Assembly (NCBI GenBank): GCA_029244935.1
Contig: JAQWQF010000031.1
Span: 1-39,934, forward strand
Length of the DNA stretch: 39,934 bases
Direction: 5' to 3'
Source: Methylophilaceae bacterium
GTDB lineage: Bacteria > Pseudomonadota > Gammaproteobacteria > Burkholderiales > Methylophilaceae
Shown here: positions 10,246-17,220 of the stretch, in pieces
How positions within the stretch are numbered: the stretch's first letter is position 1
How the letters are laid out: every line of letters begins with the position of its first letter
Position numbers and translations under genes: made by a program
The notes under the pieces: generated by a model
Database searches by the model: none
Told to the model about the DNA's origin: nothing
The model's input: the letters and a program-made list of their open reading frames with translations, nothing else

Positions 10246-10262
10246 AGATAACAGGAGACAAA

Positions 10263-10898
10263 ATGAAAAAATTATTATTAGCACTTTTTGTGATTATCGC
10301 AAATACTGGAGTTGGTATTGCGGTCGAGCCTAAGCCAGGAGTAAATTTTAAAGCCACCAATGAAGTTATCTCTACTGACTCTGGAAATAAAATTGAAGTT
10401 GTTGAATTATTTTGGTATGGCTGCATTCATTGTTACACGTTAGATCCCTATATAGACAAATGGGCTGATACATTACCGAAGGATGTTGTATTTAAAAGAA
10501 TTCCTGCTATTCCAAGGAAAAACTGGTCTCCAGGAGCCAAAGCTTACTATGCTTTAGAAACTCTGGATCTTGACCATAAATTACATGAGAAGTTGTTCGA
10601 GGCGATACATAAAGAAAAAACTCTAAATCCTGTGGATGAAAAAAATCTAATAAAATGGATTGCAACCAACGGTAAACTAGATACAGCAGAAGTCAATTCA
10701 GCTTTTAATTCTTTTTCCATGAATGCTAAATTATCACGCTCATTTAAAATGTTTAAATCTGCTGGGGCCACAGGGGTGCCAAGTATTATTATTGATGGAC
10801 GCTATTTAACTTCAAGCACCATGGCTGGTGGCGAACAAAATACCATTGATCTAATGAATTACATCATTGATAATATTCGAAAAGAAAAAACAAAATAA
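10263..10898 (+). CDS. dsbA: Periplasmic thiol:disulfide interchange protein DsbA
   Basis: Exported thioredoxin-fold oxidant that introduces disulfides into periplasmic proteins. 211 residues with a signal peptide (MKKLLLALFVIIANTGVGIA, cleavage near 20-21). The active site is C54-I-H-C57 within FWYGCIHCYTL, and the cis-proline loop is GATGVPS with P173. The dipeptide between the cysteines is Ile-His rather than the Pro-His of most DsbA proteins, which would be expected to alter redox potential. The strong site ACAGGAGACAAAATG precedes the start. No dsbB is in the window. Confidence 0.93.
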   Translation: MKKLLLALFVIIANTGVGIAVEPKPGVNFKATNEVISTDSGNKIEVVELFWYGCIHCYTLDPYIDKWADTLPKDVVFKRIPAIPRKNWSPGAKAYYALETLDLDHKLHEKLFEAIHKEKTLNPVDEKNLIKWIATNGKLDTAEVNSAFNSFSMNAKLSRSFKMFKSAGATGVPSIIIDGRYLTSSTMAGGEQNTIDLMNYIIDNIRKEKTK

Positions 10899-10907
10899 TA
10901 GGCCATT

Positions 10908-11672
10908 ATGGCACTCAAAATTATAATCACTGGTGCCACTTCTGGTATAGGGCTTGCCCTTGTAAAACAATATGACAAACAAGGTGCCATAATTGGAATT
11001 CTTGCGAGACGTCGGGACAAACTTATTGAATTACAAAAAACTCTTTCATGTAAATCATTAATTTTCTCTGTTAACGTGACAGACCTTGAGCAATGTAGAT
11101 GGGCTGCAGAAGAATTTATGGCACTTTATGGGGCGCCTGATATTGTTATTGCCAATGCAGGCGTCAGTTCAGGAACACTTACCGAAAATTTTTCCGATCT
11201 AGAAACTATCAAAAAAATTATCGACACTAATCTAATTGGAGTTATGCATACATTTTACCCATTTATTCAACCATTTAAAAAAAGAGGATCTGGGCACTTT
11301 GTTGGAATATCCAGTGTGGCTGGTATCCGGGGTCTACCTGGTGCAGGTGCATATAGCTCATCAAAAGCAGCTCTTACAAACTATCTCGAAAGTCTACGTA
11401 TTGAACTTTCAAATGCCAATATTGATGTAACAACAATTGCTCCTGGTTATATTGTAACCCCTATGACTGATGCAAACAATTTTTCAATGCCGTTTCTAAT
11501 GCCTGCTGAAAATGCAGCTCGTTCAATAATTAAAGCTATTAAAAATAAAAGAAAATATGTCATTGTGCCGTGGCAAATGAATTTTATTGGGAGAATTATG
11601 CACCTCCTTCCAATCTCAATTTGGGATTGGATAGCTAAAAAAGCTCCACGAAAAAAAAATATTACTTTATAA
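10908..11672 (+). CDS. Short-chain dehydrogenase/reductase
   Basis: Classical SDR oxidoreductase of 254 residues, NAD(P)H-dependent, substrate unknown. Cofactor motif TGATSGIG at 8-15, NAG at about 84-86 (IANAGVSS), catalytic Ser in ISSVAG and the YxxxK pair in YSSSKAA. Arg residues after the glycine motif (ARRRDKL) favour NADPH. The C-terminus (VPWQMNFIGRIMHLLPISIWDWI) is hydrophobic and may associate with the membrane. It starts nine bases after dsbA and closes the argS-SPOR-dsbA run; the same neighbour is found beside dsbA in many betaproteobacteria. Confidence 0.9.
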   Translation: MALKIIITGATSGIGLALVKQYDKQGAIIGILARRRDKLIELQKTLSCKSLIFSVNVTDLEQCRWAAEEFMALYGAPDIVIANAGVSSGTLTENFSDLETIKKIIDTNLIGVMHTFYPFIQPFKKRGSGHFVGISSVAGIRGLPGAGAYSSSKAALTNYLESLRIELSNANIDVTTIAPGYIVTPMTDANNFSMPFLMPAENAARSIIKAIKNKRKYVIVPWQMNFIGRIMHLLPISIWDWIAKKAPRKKNITL

Positions 11673-11776
11673 AAATAAATTCATCTCATTAATGAAAACA
11701 TATATCGAATAATAACTATAAATAATTTAGAATGTCATCTTGATAAAGTATTTCCATATCCTAAAGAAAGGTATAC

Positions 11777-13531
11777 ATGTTAGAACACCGTAAGCCCGAA
11801 AATAGCAGCGACTACATCGCGATTCTAATTACTAAATTTCTACGTTTTTTTGCAGACACGTTTTTCTCAAAGCGTTATGGTCACCGTGCTGTAGTTCTCG
11901 AAACCGTGGCTGCAGTCCCTGGTATGGTAGCTGGAATGTGGATTCATTTAAAATGTCTACGAAAGATGGAACACGATAGGGGGTGGATTAAAATTTTACT
12001 AGATGAGGCAGAAAATGAACGTATGCATTTAATGACGTTCATCGAGATTGCTAAGCCCAACTGGTTTGAGCGTGCTCTAATTTTAATTGCGCAAGCGGTT
12101 TTTTGGCACTTCTATTTCATCATTTATATATTTTTTCCTCGTACCGCTCATCGTATAGTTGGCTATTTTGAAGAAGAAGCTGTACTCAGCTATACATCAT
12201 ACCTGGAACAAGTTGAAAACAATCCTGATCTAAATGTTGATGCACCTCAAATTGCTATTGATTATTGGAAGCTTAAAAGTGATGCCAAGCTGATTGATGT
12301 CATTAAAGTTGTTCGCGAAGACGAAAAGGGACATGCTCTTGTTAATCACAACCTTGCCGATACCCTCGACGAAGATTCTAGCAAAAGCCATATCAAACAA
12401 ATTGAATTAAAAAAAGAAGAGCCCAAATTTGAGTCAAAATCTGAAAAACAAGATACTTCAAGGTATCAACAATTTCATTTAGATGATCTCATATTTTTTA
12501 ATCGGGTTGTCATGGCGCCATTAACTAGAAATCGTGCAACAACTAAAGGAGTCCCCACACCAATGATGGCTGCATATTATGAACAGCGAGCAAGTGCTGG
12601 ATTAATTATTGCAGAAGCAACACAAATTAGTCAGCAAGGTCAAGGTTATTATTGCACGCCTGGGATTTATTCTGAGGCACAAACAGAAGGATGGAAAAAG
12701 GTTGTAGATGCAGTCCATGCCCGTGGTGGGAAGATTAGCTTACAACTTTGGCACGTGGGACGTATTTCGCATAATGAATTTCAGCCAAATCAAGGACAAC
12801 CAGTCGCCCCCTCAGCCATTAAAGCAAATTCACAGGTCTTTATATCGTCTGGACTAACCGATGTATCAGAACCTCGCTCCTTAATGGGATATGAAATTCC
12901 TTTAATTGTTGAAGAATATAGGCAAGCTGCTGTTAATGCTAAAAAAGCAGGTTTTGACATGGTAGAGATTCATGGGGCTAACGGCTATTTGATAGATCAA
13001 TTTTTGCGGGATAGCACTAATGTTCGGGCCGATGACTATGGAGGTTCAATTAAAAATCGTACTCGATTTTTATTAGAAATCGTAGATGCTATCTCAACTA
13101 TTTATCCACCTAACCGTATTGGCTGCCGTATTGGGCCATCATCAGAATTTAATGATATACGAGATTCAGACCCACAAACCTTATTTAACTTTATAGCAGA
13201 ACAATTAGGTCAGAAAGGCTTAGGTTATATACATGTGATTGAAGGGCAAACTGGGGGAGACAGAAATAATTCAGTATTTGACTACAATACAATTTATCAA
13301 AATTTTAAAATGCATGGGGGTATTGCTAGTATGGCGAACAACGGTTACGACAAACATTTATCAGAAAAAACGACTGTAGACTTAGTAGCTTTTGGCGTTC
13401 CTTTTATTGCCAATCCAGATCTAGTATATCGCCTAGAACATGATTTACCATTAACAGATGCAGATAAGGATACCTTCTATGGGGGAGCTGAAAAAGGCTA
13501 TACTGATTATCCATTTTATTCAAAAGATTAA
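11777..13531 (+). CDS. Alternative oxidase fused to Old Yellow Enzyme flavoprotein
   Basis: One uninterrupted 584-residue frame encodes two enzymes. Residues 1-196 are a cyanide-insensitive alternative oxidase, a monotopic di-iron quinol oxidase: LETVAAVPGMVAG with E42, ENERMH with E81 and H84, GYFEEEAV with E133, and EDEKGH with E183 and H186, so all six iron ligands are present; the hydrophobic stretch 101-120 is the membrane surface. A charged linker (about 197-230) leads to an Old Yellow Enzyme/NADH:flavin oxidoreductase TIM barrel (233-584) with MAPLTRNR, LWHVGR, and H399/N402/Y404 in HGANGYLIDQF matching OYE1 H191/N194/Y196. The expected FMN-phosphate Arg after AFG is Val541. Ribosome site AAAGAAAGG. 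The fusion could pass reducing power from NAD(P)H through flavin to the oxidase, or simply tether the two; function is inferred. Confidence 0.9.
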   Translation: MLEHRKPENSSDYIAILITKFLRFFADTFFSKRYGHRAVVLETVAAVPGMVAGMWIHLKCLRKMEHDRGWIKILLDEAENERMHLMTFIEIAKPNWFERALILIAQAVFWHFYFIIYIFFPRTAHRIVGYFEEEAVLSYTSYLEQVENNPDLNVDAPQIAIDYWKLKSDAKLIDVIKVVREDEKGHALVNHNLADTLDEDSSKSHIKQIELKKEEPKFESKSEKQDTSRYQQFHLDDLIFFNRVVMAPLTRNRATTKGVPTPMMAAYYEQRASAGLIIAEATQISQQGQGYYCTPGIYSEAQTEGWKKVVDAVHARGGKISLQLWHVGRISHNEFQPNQGQPVAPSAIKANSQVFISSGLTDVSEPRSLMGYEIPLIVEEYRQAAVNAKKAGFDMVEIHGANGYLIDQFLRDSTNVRADDYGGSIKNRTRFLLEIVDAISTIYPPNRIGCRIGPSSEFNDIRDSDPQTLFNFIAEQLGQKGLGYIHVIEGQTGGDRNNSVFDYNTIYQNFKMHGGIASMANNGYDKHLSEKTTVDLVAFGVPFIANPDLVYRLEHDLPLTDADKDTFYGGAEKGYTDYPFYSKD

Positions 13532-13545
13532 GATACAATATTACT

Positions 13546-14376
13546 ATGCTGAATATTAGAAACATATCAATAACGTGTCTTTTAAGTTTGGGGTTTGTTA
13601 CCTCTATACTAGCTAATCAGATCGGTGATATAGCACCTAATTTTACTGCTATGACCACTAAAGGAAAAATTGATTTCCATAACTGGAGCGATAAAAAATG
13701 GGTGGTATTATTTTCTCATCCTAGTGATTTTACTCCAGTATGTACTACTGAATTGGCAGAAGTAGCTAAACTTCAGCCTGAATTTAAAAAAAGAAACGTC
13801 AAGGTAATTGCCTTAAGTGTTGATTCTCTAGAAGATCACAATGAATGGATTCCAGATATCAATCGATATAAAGATAAAATCAAAGAGAAAAGTGCTTTAG
13901 ATAAAATTATCACTAATTTTGGAAAAAATACTGACGTTGATTTCCCATTGATATCTGATGAAAAATTCGAAGTTGCAACTCTTTACGGGATGTACCATCC
14001 AAAGGCCAAACCCAATCAGGGATCCTTTGGTGATTTAAATAAGGCAACAATTCGATCAGTATTCATTATTGATCCAAGTAAAACAATCCAAACTATTTTA
14101 ATTTACCCGAAGAATATTGGTAGAAACTTTAATGAAATTATTAGAATTGTTGATGCACTTCAACTATCTGCAAAACATAATATTTCAACTCCCGCTAATT
14201 GGCAGATGGGAGACCCTGTAATTGTTTCAAACGACATCCCCCCAGAGGATATCCATGAAGAGTTTGATACTGAAGAAGTTAAAATCTTTGAAGATTATTT
14301 AAAAATGGTTGATCAACCAGGTTTTTTTGGTAGCTCAAAAGAAGGCAAATCACGATCCAAAGGAAACTTTAAATAA
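13546..14376 (+). CDS. Exported 1-Cys (Prx6-type) peroxiredoxin
   Basis: Thiol peroxidase reducing H2O2 or organic peroxides. Residues 1-23 look like a signal peptide (ISITCLLSLGFVTSILA before NQ), so it is probably periplasmic, whereas most 1-Cys peroxiredoxins are cytosolic. The mature part starts IGDIAPNFTA and has the peroxidatic cysteine C66 in PSDFTPVCTTE; the conserved Arg lies in KATIRSVFIIDP, and a long C-terminal Prx6 domain (NWQMGDPVIV) follows. No resolving cysteine is seen. The tail 245-276 is Lys/Ser-rich. It begins 14 bases after the oxidase-OYE fusion, so both probably share one transcript, coupling oxygen reduction to peroxide removal. Confidence 0.88.
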   Translation: MLNIRNISITCLLSLGFVTSILANQIGDIAPNFTAMTTKGKIDFHNWSDKKWVVLFSHPSDFTPVCTTELAEVAKLQPEFKKRNVKVIALSVDSLEDHNEWIPDINRYKDKIKEKSALDKIITNFGKNTDVDFPLISDEKFEVATLYGMYHPKAKPNQGSFGDLNKATIRSVFIIDPSKTIQTILIYPKNIGRNFNEIIRIVDALQLSAKHNISTPANWQMGDPVIVSNDIPPEDIHEEFDTEEVKIFEDYLKMVDQPGFFGSSKEGKSRSKGNFK

Positions 14377-14398
14377 CGCCTCTATTAGTTGTAACCTC

Positions 14399-14833
14399 TT
14401 ATCTGACTAACAATAATTGTGGCCTTGCATCTTCACCACACCAAATAATTGCATTTTGATTATAATTCATTCCTAAATAAATAGCCTGATCTTGAGTAAT
14501 ATCAAAAATTAAATAGCTTTCTTCACCTGCTTTGTCATTTTCACTACATCGGCCATCACCTTTAATATAAGAAAGGTTAAATAACTGAATCTCTTCCTCA
14601 AGTTGCTGATTTCTAATTTGATTTTCTTTTAGAGTTAATTTTTTGCTTTGTGGATTAAATGCCGTTATAAAAGCTGCTGTATTTTTATTAAAAAAACGCA
14701 TTAGACTTTTTAGATCGGGGCTATATTCATCAACTTTAAAAAAAAATGGTGGCTCAGAATAAATATGGTATCTTGCAGCCGTATATTCATTTAACAAGCT
14801 TTGATCAATTTTGGTTTTTTCTTCTCTTATCAT
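14399..14833 (-). CDS. DUF3293 domain protein
   Basis: A 144-residue soluble protein with the DUF3293 pattern: an N-terminal Y-T-AARYHIY segment, then AAFITAFNPQSKKLTLKEN at about 53-71, and a C-terminal region ending in the short hydrophobic PQLLLVR. Function is unknown for the family; it has no signal peptide or membrane helix. It runs convergent to the peroxiredoxin gene with a 22-base gap that contains no clear terminator, and follows the DedA-like gene by nine bases, so it is likely cotranscribed with that gene. Confidence 0.7.
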   Translation of the reverse strand: MIREEKTKIDQSLLNEYTAARYHIYSEPPFFFKVDEYSPDLKSLMRFFNKNTAAFITAFNPQSKKLTLKENQIRNQQLEEEIQLFNLSYIKGDGRCSENDKAGEESYLIFDITQDQAIYLGMNYNQNAIIWCGEDARPQLLLVR

Positions 14834-14842
14834 CTAATAGAT

Positions 14843-15427
14843 TTAAATTGGGAGTATACGAGCAAGATAGGCAATGATAACTAGAAAAATAATCCCCCAG
14901 CCAATTCTATCCATGTATTTTTTGAGTACGTAGTCAATTTTATTGCCAAATATTTTCACTAAAAAAGCCACTAAATAAAATCTAGCCCCGCGCCCAATGA
15001 CCGAACCAATTACAAATGGTAAAAATGCCATATTAAGAACACCAGCAGCAATAGTAAAAACTTTATAAGGGATTGGAGAAAATCCTGCAATCAAAATTGC
15101 CCAAAATCCCCACTCATCAAACCATAATAAAGCGTTATCAAAAGCTATTATATAGCCCAAACTTTCTATCAATGGCTTGATGCTATCAAACACAAATTTG
15201 CCTATTACATAACCCAGTATTCCACCTAATACAGAACCCACTGTTGTTATCAAAGCAAAAGTCCATGCTTTTGAAGGTCTAGTTAGACACATTGGGGCTA
15301 ACATCACATCGGGGGGAACAGGGAAAAATGAAGATTCACTGAAGCTTAATATAAATAAATAATAACTAGCTTTAGCATGAGAAGCTAAACGTAAAATATA
15401 ATCATAAAGTTGGTGTAATTTTTTCAT
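14843..15427 (-). CDS. DedA/YqaA-family (SNARE-associated) membrane protein
   Basis: Inner-membrane protein of 194 residues in the DedA/VTT superfamily, whose members are lipid scramblases or undecaprenyl-phosphate flippases, or support membrane homeostasis. FSESSFFPVPPDVMLAP near residue 29-45 is the re-entrant loop with the Glu/Pro signature, followed by GSVLGGILGYVIGK and GFSPIPYKVFTIAAG near 115-129. About four hydrophobic helices are seen. The short N-terminus fits YqaA better than DedA proper. The upstream region contains hairpins discussed separately. Ribosome site is weak (GATAAGCCGCT). Confidence 0.85.
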   Translation of the reverse strand: MKKLHQLYDYILRLASHAKASYYLFILSFSESSFFPVPPDVMLAPMCLTRPSKAWTFALITTVGSVLGGILGYVIGKFVFDSIKPLIESLGYIIAFDNALLWFDEWGFWAILIAGFSPIPYKVFTIAAGVLNMAFLPFVIGSVIGRGARFYLVAFLVKIFGNKIDYVLKKYMDRIGWGIIFLVIIAYLARILPI

Positions 15428-15503
15428 AGCGGCTTATCACATTTTAACAAATAATCTGTCATCACATATTTTAATAGAATTTAAATTAGCCCTTTAAATT
15501 TTT

Positions 15504-15527
15504 AATAAAAATACCCCTTAAGGAGGT
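15504..15527 (-). terminator. Hairpin with U-tract, candidate terminator upstream of the YqaA gene
   Basis: On the minus strand ACCUC-CUUAA-GGGGU forms a five-base-pair stem (15513-15527), followed at once by AUUUUUAUU (15504-15512). It would end transcripts arriving from the Sel1/lipoprotein genes, or act as an attenuator for the YqaA gene. The CCUCCUU in its 5' arm and loop resembles the anti-Shine-Dalgarno end of 16S rRNA. Confidence 0.45.
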
Positions 15528-15641
15528 TAATCGGACAATGCGTGAAAGAGGAGTAATGCTTTAGGGTTATTTTCACTCAATGACTGGCATGGTTAAAGGG
15601 TTGTATTCCCCCGACAACCTACTCATGCCTTTGGGTGCCGT
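15505..15641 (-). ncRNA. Candidate structured small RNA or leader RNA
   Basis: This stretch of the gap between the small lipoprotein ORF and the YqaA gene (no protein gene in 15428-15660) has three hairpins on the minus strand. A two-tier hairpin pairs GGCATG (15624-15629 side) with CATGCC (15586-15591 side), and inside it GGUUGU with ACAACC around a GGGGG-containing loop. A second pairs GUGAAA with UUUCAC (15571-15576 and 15542-15547) with CUCCUC in the loop. The third is the terminator-like stem at 15513-15527. A promoter-like TTGCGA-N18-TATAGT lies at 15648-15677. It could be a free small RNA of about 135 bases, a processed 3' end of the Sel1 transcript, or a leader of the YqaA gene. I matched it to no known family. 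Confidence 0.4.
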
Positions 15642-15647
15642 ATTATG

Positions 15648-15677
15648 ACTATAAAAAATTTTAATCTTTAGTCGCAA
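15648..15677 (-). promoter_or_regulatory. Promoter-like element before the structured RNA region
   Basis: Minus-strand TTGCGA (15672-15677) and TATAGT (15648-15653), spaced 18 bases; the -10 matches five of six consensus bases and the -35 four of six. It overlaps the 3' end of the 42-residue lipoprotein ORF and would start RNA at about 15641, just before the hairpin series. Sequence prediction only. Confidence 0.35.
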
Positions 15678-15789
15678 CAACATAGTTTTCATCAACCACT
15701 ATCGAAATTTCTCCGACATCTACCTTTGGAGTTGAACAGCCCATTACAAAAACTATCATTAAGGAAGATACTTTAATTATGCAATTCAT
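15661..15789 (-). CDS. Small predicted lipoprotein (42 residues)
   Basis: A short ORF with a hydrophobic N-terminal segment and a lipobox-like VMGC followed by STPKVDVGE, so Cys18 would be lipidated after signal peptidase II cleavage, leaving a mature peptide of 25 residues. The start ATG lies inside the end of the preceding 39-residue ORF (17-base overlap), which suggests translational coupling; the ribosome site GAGAGAAATT is weak. It is the last gene after the secreted Sel1 protein and may belong to the ECF regulon. No homologue is recognised; small size makes it uncertain, but the lipobox, correct strand and operon position support it. Confidence 0.5.
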   Translation of the reverse strand: MNCIIKVSSLMIVFVMGCSTPKVDVGEISIVVDENYVVATKD

Positions 15790-15892
15790 AATTTCTCTCA
15801 AAATTCTTATTCGTTGTTATTTCGATAACATGCACTAAAGCAATTAAAGATATGAGTAATATTACGCCCTTTATTAAATTTTTAATTAGCAT
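15773..15892 (-). CDS. Small predicted membrane peptide (39 residues)
   Basis: A 39-residue ORF with one hydrophobic helix (LIKGVILLISLIALVHVI, about 6-23) preceded by two lysines and followed by a polar tail TTNKNFERNYELHN; topology would be N-in. Its ATG lies nine bases after the Sel1-gene stop, and the stop codon itself is part of the ribosome site TAGGAGAAATTA, a well-formed coupled start. It overlaps the next tiny ORF by 17 bases. No family is recognised. Support comes from the strong ribosome site and its place in the gene run rather than from homology. Confidence 0.5.
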   Translation of the reverse strand: MLIKNLIKGVILLISLIALVHVIEITTNKNFERNYELHN

Positions 15893-15901
15893 TAATTTCT
15901 C

Positions 15902-17149
15902 CTAATTCGCAATATATAAATTAACATCTTCTGGTTCACGCATTGCTAAGGCTTGAATCATTAACTCTGCTTCCTGAATCCCTTGTTTTGAAGCCTTATC
16001 AAGCCAATATGCCGACTGTATTTTATCCTGTGACACCCATTTACCATCTTGATATAGAAGACCTAGATGATATTGTGCTTGAGGAAGATCATGACGGGCT
16101 GCCACAGTAAAATACTCAAAAGCTTTTTCATCGTCAATGGGAGTGCCTAAACCGTAGTGGTATAAAAACCCAAGATTTAAGTAGGCTTCTGGAATGTTAG
16201 CGTCTTTCGCTTTAATGTAATGATCAAGCGCTGCTAAATAATTTTGATTAATCCCCCTGCCATAGTGATTCATGAGCCCAAGATTGAATTCTGCTTCGGA
16301 TAATCCCCCTTTAGCAGCTTTTTCATACCAGTAATAGGCAACGGAATGATCCTGAAAATAACTTGGTCCATAGTGAAGCATCTGAGCCAAATTAAGTTGT
16401 GCTTCAGCCAAGTCCTGTTCGGCGGCCAATCGATAGTTCTCCATAGCTCGATTAAAATCATAAGTAGTCCCCTCTCCTGAAAGTAATAATTTAGCTAGAT
16501 TGAACTGAGCCTCTTTCATGTTGTGAGCTGCGGCTTTTTCATACCAATATGCAGCTTGTGTCATATCTTTTGTTGTGCCTAATCCATAATGGTGCATTTG
16601 AGCTAAGTTAAACTGGGACTCTTTCACTCCAGCTAAATTTATTTCACATTGATGAATATTTATTGAAGTTTTTTCATTTGCAGACTTACTAAACCATTCA
16701 TAAGCGACGGACATATTCTTTGGTCGACCTAAGCCATATCGATTCATAAGTCCTAAATTAAATTCAGCCTCTGGGCTATTTTTTTCTGCAGCTTTTTCAT
16801 AATGAATATAAGCCTCCGATAAATCCTTAGCCTTACCTTGTCCGTAATGATTAAGAAGCCCTAGCTTAAAATGAGCTTGAGTTAGCCCGTTGTCTGCAGC
16901 TCTTTGAAAAAGATCTAAGGCTCGAGAATAATCTTTAGTGAGGATATTTCCTCGATAATAATTTTGCGCGAATTCATATTGCGCTTTAGCTACTTTATCC
17001 AAAGATGGAGCTTGTCCAAAACCAACGAATTCTCCCTTAGGGAACCAACTGTGCCAAAAAGTTTCTTCTTTACATGAATTATCAGCATGGCTAAGTGAAG
17101 AAATTAAGAGTAATTGCGATAAAGCTAAAGTAATTTTATTAAATTTCAT
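15902..17149 (-). CDS. Secreted Sel1-repeat protein
   Basis: A 415-residue exported protein: signal peptide 1-22 (ending SLSHA), a short region with FWHSWFPKGEFVGFGQAP, then about nine Sel1-like (TPR-related) repeats of 36 residues from about 53 to 395, each of the form AxxxLGxxYxxGxG...DxxxAxxWYxKAAxxG. A roughly 15-residue insertion with a Cys (SINIHQCEINLAG) interrupts the spacing between the third and fourth repeats. Sel1 repeats act as protein-protein scaffolds, often in envelope signalling. A promoter copy shared with the sigma gene lies 29 bases upstream, and GGAG precedes the ATG. It is probably a major target of the neighbouring sigma factor; its ligand is unknown. Confidence 0.85.
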   Translation of the reverse strand: MKFNKITLALSQLLLISSLSHADNSCKEETFWHSWFPKGEFVGFGQAPSLDKVAKAQYEFAQNYYRGNILTKDYSRALDLFQRAADNGLTQAHFKLGLLNHYGQGKAKDLSEAYIHYEKAAEKNSPEAEFNLGLMNRYGLGRPKNMSVAYEWFSKSANEKTSINIHQCEINLAGVKESQFNLAQMHHYGLGTTKDMTQAAYWYEKAAAHNMKEAQFNLAKLLLSGEGTTYDFNRAMENYRLAAEQDLAEAQLNLAQMLHYGPSYFQDHSVAYYWYEKAAKGGLSEAEFNLGLMNHYGRGINQNYLAALDHYIKAKDANIPEAYLNLGFLYHYGLGTPIDDEKAFEYFTVAARHDLPQAQYHLGLLYQDGKWVSQDKIQSAYWLDKASKQGIQEAELMIQALAMREPEDVNLYIAN

Positions 17150-17177
17150 AAACTAATCTCCAATTATTATTATCCTT

Positions 17178-17208
17178 AGGTTGACGACAAAAATAGTTAA
17201 AGGTCAGG
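17178..17208 (-). promoter_or_regulatory. ECF-type promoter copy A, upstream of the secreted Sel1 gene
   Basis: Minus strand: CCTGAC (17203-17208), 15 bases, TCGTC (17183-17187), then AACCT. It has the same elements and spacing as copies B and C. The -10-like CGTC lies about 34 bases before the ATG at 17149, fitting a short leader. The CGTC -10 is typical of ECF sigma promoters (family knowledge). Confidence 0.75.
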
Positions 17209-17220
17209 TTTAAGAATTAA

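Noticed and set aside
15523-15562. Plus-strand eight-codon ORF behind a perfect TAAGGAGGT site
   Set aside because: The site is better explained as one arm of the minus-strand hairpin at 15513-15527; an eight-residue peptide with no downstream plus-strand gene has no support.
15586-15641. Possible yybP-ykoY (Mn) riboswitch before the YqaA gene, because of AAAGGCATGAGTAGG
   Set aside because: Only the GAGUAG-like stretch resembles the family; the second conserved strand and the closing helix of the motif are not present.
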